Position numbers and translations under genes: made by a program. The notes beneath the pieces are model-generated. The model worked only from the letters and a program-made list of their open reading frames with translations, was not told where the DNA came from and made no database searches. A stretch of DNA of 64,000 nt, from contig NW_002476335.1 in the NCBI RefSeq assembly GCF_000189635.1, positions 434,001 through 498,000 of the forward strand, in the 5' to 3' direction. Shown here in pieces: positions 52,201 to 63,195 of the stretch; within the stretch, counting starts at the first letter, position 1; every line of letters begins with the position of its first letter. The stretch is from Tetrahymena thermophila SB210 (lineage: Eukaryota > Ciliophora > Oligohymenophorea > Hymenostomatida > Tetrahymenidae).

Positions 52201-52874
52201 ATTTTCTAATAAAATAAATATTTATTTTATATTATTTACTATCCTGGTTATGTAGGTATATGTACGCTTCCATATCCTCTAACTTCAGAAAGACCAAAAA
52301 AGTTTTTTCCAAAAACCGAAATAACAAGCTAGGGCCATCCGAATGGAGTATCAGTAGAAAAAGTAGCTTCAAATGGTAAGTTAAAAACAATATCTCTTGT
52401 ATATAAGCTATTTGAAACTGAAAATTATGACTTTCCTTCTAATATTTGCTAATATTATAAAATATTTTTAGATAACTCTATTTTTGAAGCCATTTAGTTT
52501 AGTTATATTTATAGAATAACTTTTTACATTATTATCTACTGGATTAAAGCTGTTTCCGTGGGCTATTTCATATTAGCACATAAGAGTGTCTTCAGAATCA
52601 AACTTTTATAAAAATAATTTTACATTAATATTATTTTTTAAATATTGCAATAAATTCTATTTGATATCAAAGATTAGACTTCTATTTTTATAACTTTTTT
52701 TATTTTGCGAAATAAATAAATAATTACTTCTCCGCTTTCTATTGAGCCTGAAAAACTCAAATACATTTTTTGATAAGGCATGCTAGAAGGATCAACCCTT
52801 TCTTGGGATTGATACTACTTCATTAAGTCACTTTAAAATCCTCCTATACCACTTTATTTGTTAATTTACTACAT
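49272..52874 (-). CDS. B9D1: B9 domain-containing protein 1 (MKS/transition-zone complex)
   Basis: Five exons: 52874-52728, 52602-52521, 52417-52240, 51127-50994 and 49354-49272, with introns of 125, 103, 1112 and 1639 nt; 207 codons, close to animal B9D1. The B9 domain fills the protein: LSFSGSIESGEFDSEDTLMC, QYEIAHGNSFNP, VFNLPFEATFSTDTPFGWPQ, LVISVFGKNFFGLSEVRGYG, SVHIPTQPGYHERIVRVYKP, then SEIFSFFSKQEIKYHDAKKV, IAYGEGREVTRVKSVGTIKV and KFNVMKRNFKREGYS. FGWPQ, VRGYG, the PG.H turn, YGEGREVTRV and the final FNV are B9D1 hallmarks. B9D1 works with B9D2 and MKS1 in the transition zone, the gate at the base of cilia. The exon 2/3 donor (GTTATT at 52520) is weaker than the others; all remaining junctions preserve the family sequence exactly. 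Confidence 0.92.
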
Positions 52875-54183
52875 TCTATGTTAATAATTGTAAAGATTTA
52901 TTTAATTTTGAATAAAATATCTTGTGATTCTAATTGATTAATTCTTGATTATTATTAATTAGATTAAATACTTTTTCTGCTTATATTTTTTTGAATTTTT
53001 GAAATGATATTTATACTCATTGATTATCAAAATGAATCAGTCAATTTTTAAATCATATAGATAGAATAAATCTGAAATTAATTTCAAAAGTTAAAAATCT
53101 AATCTAAAATGTAAAAAAATCTAGATTTATATCTCTGTAAATTAAAATTAATTTAATATTTCACTTCTATTAAATAATTCAAGTTTTATCTACTAATTTT
53201 TTGAATAATAAAAATAGAAACAATTTGGTTAACAAGAAAGAATGAATTTTTTAAATAAATAATATAATTTTTTTTAAACTAGATAGATGATAGTAAACAA
53301 ATAAGTATCAAAAATTGAATTTAAAAAAATAAAAACTTTTGTAAAGATGATATTAAAAAATAATTAAATATTTTGAATAAATAAATATAAATAAATTTAA
53401 TTTTAAAAAATGTAAATTTTTAAAACTAAATAAATAAATTCTTAAATAAATATGCTTAGAATAATAATTTTAAATATTATTTATTAATTTAATATAAAAC
53501 ATTGGATAATTTAACAAGTAATATAATATTTTATGCAAGATAAAATAAAAAAATATTTTTGAATTAATATTTAAGCGAATTTTATATCAATAAAATAATG
53601 TCAAATTTAAAAATATAAATTTTTATTTGAATTAATTAAATTATTTTTACTAAATTGTAAAAAAAATAGATAACAAAATATAAAATTTTATAATTTAAAC
53701 ATAACTAAATCTGATTTTTTAAAATCTAATTAAATAAGCTCAATTTATATATAAATTTTATTTAAAAAATAGTTTAATTTAAAAAATAAATTTACAATTT
53801 CTTAAAATATTTAGTTTTCCTTTGATTTTTTTATTATTTAAATTTAAGAAATATTATACAATTTACTTTTAAATATTTAAATTATAAATAAGTAATATTT
53901 TGATTGATGTGATTTTAAAAATAAAAAATCTTTTTTATATAAAACACTGAAATGATTTTTTTCAAAAAATAACAATTAATTTATTTACTTTCTTCTTAAT
54001 AAAATTAGCAAATAAGTTACTTTTATAAATTTAAAAATATAATTTTTTTAAGTTAGTTATAATTTTATTTATTTATTAATATTATAATTATGTTTATTAG
54101 TTTTGATGAGATATTTTACATAAGTAAAAAGTAAATAATTTGTGTTTAGTAGATCTAATTTATTAAATTAAAAAGTTAAAATG
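52875..54183. other. Intergenic, no gene seen
   Basis: 1.3 kb of extremely AT-rich sequence between two minus-strand genes (B9D1 promoter side, kinase 3' side). No coding or RNA signal. Confidence 0.5.
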
Positions 54184-56406
54184 TCATTCTTTTGTTTTCA
54201 GTTAATTTTTTGCTATAAAAGAGGCATTTACAGCTTTATTTTTATCGATTTTTATCAGATTATTACCTAAATCATTCATGCTTTTAAAGTTTTAATTACC
54301 TTATGAATTGCTTTCTTATTATGCTATATTTTCATGCTAATGGATATTTTTTAATGGTTTTGGAGAATGGAACTAATTTTAAGAAGGACTAGCTTATCTA
54401 AAAGTAGATACATTATTCTTAAATATACTTTCTTTCCTTAAATTTAAATTTAAAGGTTATACAACATTATGATTTCTAGGTGAGTTAAAATTATTTTAGG
54501 AAGATATGTGTGTTTGCGGCTCATAACTAAATCTTCTGTTGTTGTTACTATTATTATTGTTATTGTTTTTTTAATCTATTTTTGGTAGTATTAATCTATT
54601 GTTATCTTGATTATTATTGCTTGGTCTCGATTCTTAATTTCCTTACTAAGCTCCATTTTATTAAGAAAATACTGAATATTATTATAGACTTCTTTGACTA
54701 GCATTACTGTGATGCTAAGGGCTTTTAAATACAGGACTATTGCTAAACATACTGTTTTTTCTTATTGGTTACATACTATAGGGATTTCTACTAGATTAAG
54801 CATATCCTCCGTTAAATAAACTTTGCTAACTATTAGTGTTGGAGTTTTTTTATAAAGGAGTAAAGGATCCTCCTTATCCAGCCTTTTTTTTAATTGGAGC
54901 TAATATTTATGGACTGTCTAGTTTTGCATCTTCATTCTATTAGGATTTTTCTTGTTAAAATTTTTTCTTTTGTTCATCCTCTTCTAGCTCAAGCTACACT
55001 CTTTTAGAATTCATTTTTAAATATTTATGTTTATCTTGCTTTAGTCATAAAAAATTTATAAAATTAATTTACATTTCTTCATAAAAGTTTTAAATCCACC
55101 GATGCTCACCAATTTCATTCATAGTTATTCTTTAATTATGATTTATTATGAGCATTTTTTTAATGAGATCCTGAACACTTCTAGTCAACTTTTTCTTATC
55201 TGCTGGTGAAAAGCTCCACTTTCCTTTAAGTATACTATCCTAAACAGCATCTCTTGTATTTTATGGAAATGGAGAGTTACCTGTTAGCATCCAAAATAAA
55301 ATGCAACCCATTGCCCATACATCTATGCAAGGATGAGCAGGAAAATGTTAAGTGATTACTTCAGGAGACAAATATCTGGCAGATCCAGCTTCAGTATGAT
55401 CAACATAAACAAGAGTTTACCTCCCAGAAATTCCAAAATCTACTACTTTTAGCTTTTCTTTTGCCTGTTTTAACAAATCAATTGATTTTGGTATTTTAAT
55501 ATTTCAACTCTTAAATAATTAAAACCTTATCTTCGAACATAATATTTTCTAGTTTAAGATCTCTGTGTATAATATTCTCCCTATGGCAATACTATATAGC
55601 ACTGTACAGTTAAATAAATAGCTTTTATGCTTCCTTCTCTGGCAAAATCTTTTTTTCATTAAGGTACTCTCTCAAATCTCCTCCGTCTAGATACTCAAGG
55701 ATAAGTGCTACTTTCTATTCTTTTTAAAGTGTATAGCAATTGTAAACTTTAACTATATTTCTATGGTTCAAGTTTTTAAGAGCAATAAGCTCTTTGTAAA
55801 TCATATCAGTGTCCTTCGCATTTTCTTTTAAATGAGAAATAATTGGTTATTAATTCCAGAAAAGAGTCATCAATAACTCTCAAAATTATTTGAAATTCCA
55901 AAATTAACTAACACAAATCAGAAATCATTATTTTTACATACATTTCCTGAAAAGAAAATACACTTTGATATTATATAAAAAATAGCTTATTTTAAATTAC
56001 TTATTTTAGAGGAGTCAATCATCTTGATAGCTACTTTTTCCTTAGAAATTCTATTCCTTGCTTCAAAAACTCTACCATATCCTCCTTCTCCTAAACATCT
56101 TAAAAGCTTAAAAACCGCAAAATTTGAACTTTCGTCAAATTCTTCTCCAAAGGAGATATATAAAATATCGTTATTTTTTATGTATTGAACATCTTCATTA
56201 AATACTTCTATTCCTCCAGTCTTAAATACTCTAATATTTTGTGCTTCTCTTTTGCTGACATCAATACTTTCACATATTGTTTCTGCAAGCTACTCAAAGT
56301 TAATATACTCTTTTACTAAACAACTTGTCATTTAAGATGGATCACCGTTTTTTACTAATTTAACCTTTCTCTATTATTCAAAAATATTTTTCAAAAATAA
56401 ATGCAT
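54184..56406 (-). CDS. Doublecortin-like protein kinase
   Basis: Four exons: 56406-56001, 55824-55526, 55464-55073 and 55000-54184, with introns of 176, 61 and 72 nt; 637 codons. Residues ~13-91 form a doublecortin (DCX) fold: KVKLVKNGDPSQ, NFEQLAETICESIDV, AQNIRVFKTGGIEVFNEDVQ, NNDILYISFGEEF. DCX domains bind microtubules. The kinase domain follows directly: LGEGGYGRVFEA (105-116), Lys128 in VAIKMI, IIHRDLKLEN (His222-Arg-Asp224), VVDFGIS (Asp244), SARYLSPEVI, DVWAMGCILFWMLTGNSPF, and a terminal EHRWIQNF as in CAMK/AMPK-type kinases. All catalytic residues are intact. Residues ~365-637 are a Ser/Asn/Gln-rich tail. DCX precedes the kinase as in animal DCLK proteins, but with one DCX copy rather than two. 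The 72-nt intron is needed because TGA interrupts the frame at the end of the domain. Confidence 0.9.
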
Positions 56407-58174
56407 ACAATTAAACTAAAGATAATATTAATACAGACTGTAAGAAACTATCTTTACTTATTCTAAAATATGTTTAGATTGTTAAGAATATTTTTTGCAT
56501 GCAAAGTCTGTTATTGCAATAAAAATCTAAATCAAATGACAATAAAATATTTTATTACTCGGTTATCCTGCTAGGTACTCAGCAGATCAATATCGTATTG
56601 ATCCATCTTTGTAGCTATATAAATAACGACTATAAAATTTTGCTTAAATCAATAAATAGTTATTAGTTTTTTTCCCTTACAGTTTATATCCTTTTTTTGA
56701 TATAGTGTAAATTATTGAATGATTAATACAAAATAAATGAATTTAATATAATAAATATAATCTTAAAAACAAGATAATATTGATAGTTAGTAATTAAATT
56801 ATTGATAACAATAATTATATTACTAATTTCCTTCATAATTATTAAAAATTAACAAAAATAATCAATGAATTAATGATAAGTTGACCATTCTTTGATTATT
56901 AATAGATTCATGATATTAAAATATAGAAAATTAGTTAGTATAACATTTAATAGAATTTAGTAGTATGTGTAGATTTGTATTAATAAACCACTACTTTAAT
57001 TTTTTTTTCATTAATTATATTATTTAACTCAATATCACTTTAAAGCTTATTCTATTAAAATAATTCCTAATTATAGATTTTATCACACAAAATGAATGAA
57101 TTTCCATTTAATTTAATCAAAATACTTACAAAATAAACGAACATCAGTTTAATAAATTTTAATAAAAACTCATAAATAATTCTAATTCTAAATTTTTTCC
57201 TATCTATTTTGTTAAAAAAATGCAATTTTTTATAAAATAAAAATAGTATTTTTTAATTTCTTAACTAAGTATTTGAATGTTATAAAATTGTAAAATATAA
57301 TCTTATTATAAATAAAAAATTAAGCAAATATTTATATTTTTCCTTTATAAATATTTTGAGCACTGCATAAAAAATATTTAGCTTTGCTAGTTAAGAATAA
57401 TACCAAAAAAAATATGTAGTCATATGGACTTAAATAAAGAAAGGAAAAATAATTCTCAATAAAATAATAATTAAGTTTTTAATAATAAGTAATAAATAAA
57501 TATTTTTTTAGCTCTGTTTATAATTCTACCTAAAACTAATCGCATGGATTGTTTTGACTTTTATTTTATATATTATTCATTTGCTTGAAATATTTATTAG
57601 AATTACAAATAATATTTATAAATTATGAAGATTTTATCTATTTTTTATTCAAAAAATTTATATTGATCATGATATTTACTATTTGGTTGAGACAAAAACA
57701 TTTTACTTTTATAACATTCTAGAAAAAAAAGGAAGCTAAAATCAATTTTTAACCTTTGAACCAAAAATAAATCAAGACATTAATATCATCTAAGCCATAA
57801 TTAATTAAATATAAATTGATAAAAATTTCAACTTTAAAAACTCAATAATTTGCTCAATATATCATAATTAAATAAAATTAATTAAAAATAAACACTAAAA
57901 AAAGACTAAAAAATCTAGGAGTAGGAGAAAATAAGTTTTTTAAATAAAACTTATCTCCCTCTTAGCAAAAGTTTCCTCTAGGGCTCTGACTCTCAAGGAT
58001 ATACTCCTTGCTAGAAAAATTGAACCTATTGTTTTATCATGCTATAAGTTAAAAGAGAAAATTCATCTAGTTCGCTTAAATCTATTAAAATGGAAGTTTA
58101 AGTTAAAAAGGTAACTAAATCATTAACTTATTATAAATAGAATATAAATATATTATATACAATTCATGTAATAT
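56407..58174. other. Intergenic, no secure gene
   Basis: First part of the 3.8-kb gap between divergent starts of the doublecortin-like kinase (-) and the transporter (+). AT-rich up to about 57940, then less AT-rich toward the hairpin-bearing candidate RNA. No supported coding sequence. Confidence 0.45.
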
Positions 58175-58267
58175 GGAACTTAACATCATATGATGATAAC
58201 ATCCAGCTCACTTTGAAGGCTCGCCTTCTGAAAAAAACCTTTCCTATACTCTGACAAATTAATTTCC
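58175..58267 (+). ncRNA. Possible structured/box C/D-like small RNA
   Basis: In an otherwise AT-rich gap: an exact C-box match ATGATGA (58190-58196), a GC-rich hairpin GAAGGCTCGCCTTC (58215-58228), CTGA directly after it (58228-58231) and a second CTGA (58251-58254). The outer flanks GGAACTTAA (58175-58183) and TTAATTTCC (58259-58267) can pair over nine positions with one mismatch. The set fits a box C/D RNA with terminal stem (C ... D' ... D), although the stem lies several nucleotides outside the boxes and no good C' box is seen. The segment could equally be a hairpin of another kind. Confidence 0.3.
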
Positions 58268-58331
58268 AAATTATATATAAAAACACATTTCTTCTACTCT
58301 CTTTTTATTACCATTTCTAATTTTTATTCTT
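58268..58331. other. Short spacer
   Basis: Short stretch between the structured RNA candidate and the small reading frame at 58332. Nothing further seen. Confidence 0.3.
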
Positions 58332-58687
58332 ATGAAAAGTCCGCAAATGAAGACAGATAAAATTAAAAGACAAAAGCTAAGCTTGCTATTAATGATTCTC
58401 CTCATTGCACTTACAAACTGTTTCTTATTGTTAATAAGGTAAAAAAACATTAAATTAAAATTGCCTTATTCCATCTTATCTAAAGTGGTGGAGACATAAA
58501 AAGGATCTATCGAAGCTTGTACAATGATTTTATCATTGTAGAAGTCAAAACAATCCAAAAGAAACCGTCAAATAGTGATTCGGGTGGCACTTTTATTTTC
58601 CATAAATAATCGTGTCTATCGAATTTCTAACACTTAATTAATCATTTGAAAATTTTCACAATAAAATAAATAAATGGTCTCTAATGA
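58332..58687 (+). CDS. Possible small membrane-anchored protein (low confidence)
   Basis: Two exons, 58332-58438 and 58486-58687, joined by a 47-nt GT-AG intron, give 102 codons ending at TGA. The product has a basic start (MKSPQMKTDKIKRQK) followed by a hydrophobic helix (LSLLLMILLIALTNCFLLLI), then a short hydrophilic part (GGDIKRIYRSLYNDFIIVEV) and a polar end. This would be a signal-anchor protein. Supporting points are local GC above background, the helix position and a frame-restoring intron. Against it, open frames of this length occur by chance here because only TGA terminates. No family recognised. Confidence 0.28.
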
Positions 58688-60166
58688 TATCTTTATTTAA
58701 TAATAGATTTAACTGCTTAAAAAGAAGACATGAAACTCTAATAACAATTAACACTGCTAATAAAATAATAACAATAAAATATTACAAATAATAACCATAC
58801 ACAAATTTCAATTCTAACAATATTAAATCTCTTACTATTTAATCAAATCTCTATTTATTATTTCAAACAATTAACTATCATTTACTACTAATATTTATTT
58901 ATCTATTTTCAAATATCCTTATATATTTGTATACGTGATTGAAAATAATTGATAAAATATCTGCTCAAATTAATACTTTTATAAAATAATTTTATTTCTA
59001 TTTATTTATTTCTAAACACATAAAAGGATTTGTTTAATTTACTAAGCTTTCATTTAATTGTTGGCTTTTTTAAACACAATCCAAAATAAAACTATGAACT
59101 TTTCAATTGTTGATTCTTTAATAGATCAACGATCAGTTCAAGCATAGACATTTACTTTTTTTATACATGTGTAATAAATATTTTTTTTATTAAAGTAAGA
59201 CAAAAAGAAAAAAGCTTTTATCTTTATGGATCAGTTTTTATTTAAAAAATTGCATTTTTTAGAAATTAAAATTTTCAAATAGATATTTTGTATTTTAAAA
59301 TAAATAACACAAAGATTTTTTTTTTTCTATACTGTTTAATGTAACAATCTTTTTAAACATAACTTTTTGATAAATTAATAATCTGAAAATAAAAATATAT
59401 TTATATTTTTTATACCTTATGGAATTTCGTTCATAATAAATATATTCGATAAAACTTTATTGAAAGGTATTGAATGTCTCATTTATAGTTAAAGCAATAT
59501 TTAAAAAGTTGACTCTGATGTCTGATGTCTGAAATTTAAATGCCAATTAATTATTAAAAAATAGTTAAATCTTTTATTGAAAAAAAGCAAAAATTGTAAA
59601 AATTCTTTAGAAAAAAATTTTTTTTTCTAAAAAAAAGAAATTAATTAATTTTATTTTTCTTTTAATTTTATGAATAACATTTATTGTGATGCTTTAAATA
59701 ATAAAATAAATAGATTTTATATTAAACTTACAATTATTTAGCAGAAATATAAAGTATTTTTATTAAATAAATATTTTCGGTTATCATTAATTTTCTGCTG
59801 TTTTTTAAAATAAAGCAATGTACTTTCATTAAAATTATACATATTAAAAAAAATTCTTCTCAAATTTGATTAACGAGTAAATATCTTACGGTTTAGTTAA
59901 ATGCTGTCATTCTAATTTAGATTAGGTAATTATATCTAACATTTAAAAAAATAGATTGTTTTTAACAAATAAATACAGAGTGAGGCATTCATTATATTTT
60001 TTCTTTCTAATTGTAATCAAAGAAAAGCATATAAACATATAAAAATTGAATAAATTTAAAAAATTTATTTTACAGAAAAAAAGAAAAACAAAATCTTACC
60101 AAAAACAGCACCACCTCAAAGAAAAAAACTCTAAGCTTTTTGCAACTATATACTCAAAACCCCTTA
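58688..60166. other. Intergenic, promoter side of transporter
   Basis: 1.5 kb of AT-rich sequence. A 143-codon open frame at 59094-59525 has no protein-like composition and was rejected. A short run near 59517-59531 repeats TCTGATG. Nothing else recognised. Confidence 0.45.
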
Positions 60167-62013
60167 ATGCTATAGACACCATCCTGCTTGCAACCTAACA
60201 AAAATTTCATATTTAGTGTAATATTAGCTGGTCTCTTTACTACAAGTTTGTGCTTAAGCATAATAGGTCCTTTCTTCCCACTCAAAGCAAGTGACTATGA
60301 TATTGAATAATAAATGTAACTTAATCAAACATACAAATTATTAAATTGTTGACTACTTTAATACGAATATAGGGTTGGCATCATTTATAGTGGATTCCCA
60401 CTTGGTGCTATATCATGTACTTTCTTAATTCACAAACAGATGAGCCTACACAGAAAGCCATTTATGATTACTGGAATTGTGTTTTAAGTTATAGCTATGA
60501 TAGGGTTTGCTACTTTATTCTTATGGAATAGCAAGTCATTGATTATCTGTTTAGCTTTTTTGTATAGAGTATTTTAAGGAATAGTAAATTATTTTTTTAT
60601 TTTTAGAAATAAAATAACTATGTTTATATATTATCTATTAGGGATTAAGTATGTTTGAGGCACCTTCCCTTTCATTTTTGCCTCTTCTATTTAATAGATA
60701 ATTGGATGAAAAAATTGGTTTAATGGAAGGTGTCCAAAGCATAGGATTTATGCTTGGACCTCTCTTAGGAAGTCTTTTCTATTATGTTGATGGCTACTAG
60801 CTTGTTTTTTATGCAATTGGAATCATTTAATTTTTAGTATTACCCATTACATTTTTTTGTGTTCCTGATTACAAATAAGTTAAGAAATCATTTGGAACAT
60901 CAAAAAGTAAATAGTCTTTTTTACAAAAATTATTCATTCTTAAACTAGAATCGCAAATTAATTACGCAATTTTATTATTCATGAACATTAAATTTTACGT
61001 ATCTTTATAAAGTGAATTTATTATTTAAGCAAATCTGTCAATTTTGTTAATTTTTTTAATCAAAATACGATTTAAGTAAAGCAGTTTTAGCTAATAAAAA
61101 TAATTCTTGTTTTTTGAAAATTTTTTAATCTTTTTTTGCAAAAATATATTTAGGCACTGATAGATCTTCTCTCAGTAACGATTTGTAAATTTAACTATTG
61201 CTTAGGAATAATAGCTCTGATGAAGAAGCTAGTAAAATCTCTTACAAAAAATCAATTAAAAATTATAGAATAATTTTGATGTTTTGTCTAATTTTCTTAA
61301 CCGCTTATGGTTTCTTATTTTTAGACTCATCATTTGCTTTGTATCTTGATGGATAATTTGGTTTAGATTAACATGCTATTAACTATATATTTTTTGCAAG
61401 CTATTTCTGCAATTTTATCGCTTGTCAAATTGTATCCTATTTTTCTAATAAATAATATAACAGTATTAGAATATGTATAGCTGGATTTATTATTTCATTT
61501 ATTTGCTACTTATTTTTAGGACCTGCCGATATATTCCCTTTTTAGCCTATTTTAGGCTTGACAATAGCTATGAGATGTATTATTTCTTTAAGCTAGTCTT
61601 TAGTATACATTCCTTCGATGAAGGAGTTCTTTAACACTCTTTCATCTATCTTCCATTTGAACTAAGATGATGAATAAATAGGAGATATGGCAAGCACGTT
61701 CTATATATTAGCTTAGCAAACAGGAGAGCTTTTTGGTCCTCTAATTGGAGATTCAATTTGTTAATATAGAAGTTTTTAAGATGCAACATTTTATCTAGGA
61801 GTATTTAATGTAGCTGCTATTTTGATACTTTTTGTTGCTAAACTGCTTATAAAATAAGATGAAACTTAAAAAATAGTATATAGAAGATAAAGTTAGCATT
61901 TCTATATTAGTTTATAAAAGGAAAGATAAATAAAAACCAGTAAATTAGAAGATGAACAGTTGACTACTTAAGATTAATATGACAAAGAAGATAATAAATA
62001 GACATAAAACTGA
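60167..62013 (+). CDS. Major facilitator superfamily transporter
   Basis: Four exons: 60167-60315, 60373-60583, 60642-60906 and 61154-62013, with introns of 57, 58 and 247 nt; 494 codons. About twelve hydrophobic segments are visible, beginning FIFSVILAGLFTTSLCLSII. After the first intron comes VGIIYSGFPLGAISCTFLI, then FMITGIVFQVIAMIGFATLF, RVFQGIGLSMFEAPSLSFLP, VQSIGFMLGPLLGSLFYYV (the TM5 G-P-G motif), a polar central loop (KSTDRSSLSNDL) and a second six-helix half ending TGELFGPLIGDSI and FYLGVFNVAAILILFVA. This is the MFS drug/amine antiporter pattern (VMAT/SLC18-like wording 'QGIG....P....P'), but the substrate cannot be assigned. The C-terminus is a charged cytosolic tail. Confidence 0.88.
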
Positions 62014-62765
62014 TATTTATTTAAATTATAAAAAAAACTTTTAAATTTTTATAATTGCGCAATTTCAATTTTAAGTTTGAAAAATGAAAAAAATTATTTA
62101 TTTTAATTTCATAGATTTATGATGTAACCATGATATGAATCTAATATTAAATTATTCAAGCAAAAAAGATAAATTTTTTATTTTAAAATCATAATTTTAC
62201 TTTACATTAAATATTTTTTAATCAAATTAGTAAAAAGCAGTTTTTTTCAAGTAACTTTTATACTCTTTAAAAAATTAAGTTGATTGATCTTTCTTTAATT
62301 AGGTTAAATGATTCTATTGATTTATACTTATTTATATTCATTTTATTATTCAATTAAAGATAATTAGAGCATTAGTCTAAGGTTTTTATTTTAATAATGT
62401 GTTAACTACCTCTTTCTAATTGATATTTGATAAATCTTACACTTAATTTTTTTTTAAAATAGTAAAATTTTTAAAAATATTATTTTTTACTTGGTAAAGT
62501 TATTTTATTTGCTCAAAAAAAATTTATTGCAAGCTTATAATAAATTTTTAAATTAATAAATTAAAAGTGTAAAAAATGATTATTATGTGATTGATTTAAT
62601 TAAAAATCATTTAAGTAAATTAATTTTTTAAATATTGAATTTACAATTTTTTCTAAACCCATAAATTATTAATTTTAGTTTTTATACAATTTAATAAATA
62701 ATTACTTTCAATTTAATTAAATCATCTTTATGTATGTAAAAATAATTATGGTAAAAAATTATAAT
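62014..62765. other. Spacer downstream of the transporter
   Basis: AT-rich 3' flank of the transporter gene leading to the snoRNA pair. Nothing else recognised. Confidence 0.5.
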
Positions 62766-62838
62766 ATTGTTTTGATGAAAATTTAAGATCATTACTCTTC
62801 GGAGATTGATGAAATTAATTCTGCTTCCCTGATTTTCT
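62766..62838 (+). ncRNA. Box C/D snoRNA candidate 1
   Basis: Boxes in canonical order on the plus strand: C TTGATGA (62772-62778), D' CGGA (62800-62803), C' TTGATGA (62806-62812), D CTGA (62829-62832). Spacings are 21 nt (C to D'), 2 nt (D' to C') and 16 nt (C' to D), right for 2'-O-methylation guide RNAs bound by fibrillarin. The guide before D is complementary to GGAAGCAGAATTAATTTC; the fifth-nucleotide rule would place methylation on the G of GGAAG. The target was not identified. Terminal stem pairing is weak. Candidate 2 has nearly the same layout. Confidence 0.6.
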
Positions 62839-62999
62839 AAAAATTATTTTTTAGTGGAAAAAACACAATTTTTACTTTTTCATTTATGAAAATATATCAA
62901 AACCCATAATTAATTTTAATAAAATAAAATTAATCATAAATAGTTTTGATTAATATTAAGCCAATAAAATACTATATGTTGAAATATGTAAAATATATT

Positions 63000-63072
63000 A
63001 ATAAATTGATGACAACTCGCGTCCATACTCTTCACCGAGATTGATGACTTTGTTCTGCAATCCTGAAAAAAC
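63000..63072 (+). ncRNA. Box C/D snoRNA candidate 2, possible 5.8S rRNA guide
   Basis: C TTGATGA (63006-63012), D' CCGA (63035-63038), C' TTGATGA (63041-63047), D CTGA (63063-63066). Spacings are 22, 2 and 15 nt. The nucleotides before D are complementary to GATTGCAGAACAAAG. Most eukaryotic 5.8S rRNAs contain AATTGCAGAA or AATTGCAGGA, and the fifth nucleotide from the D box pairs with the G of ATTG, equivalent to human 5.8S Gm75, guided by SNORD96. The D' guide is complementary to TGAAGAGTATGGACGCGAG; its target is unknown. The GC content of the guides stands out against the flanks. The 5.8S target is an inference from general 5.8S conservation. Confidence 0.68.
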
Positions 63073-63195
63073 AAAACAAAACATTTTTTTAAATATTTTA
63101 AATGATAATAAAATAAATAGTTTGATTTCTAATAAATAATTAATTGGTTTCAAATTAGCAAACATTTATATATTTTAATTGTAAAATATGCGAAT

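Noticed and set aside
52240..52417. Plus-strand peptide-like frame (YPGYVGICTLPYPLTSERP)
   Set aside because: It is the antisense of B9D1 exon 3, whose minus-strand translation matches the conserved FGWPQ and VRGYG blocks of the family.
54960..55080. In-frame TGA after the doublecortin-like kinase domain, considered as read-through or selenocysteine
   Set aside because: A 72-nt AT-rich GT-AG intron (55001-55072) removes the TGA and keeps the frame, a simpler explanation.
59094..59525. 143-codon open frame (+)
   Set aside because: Translation is mostly K, F, I, L and Q with no pattern. It served as a control showing that length alone is not evidence in this genome.
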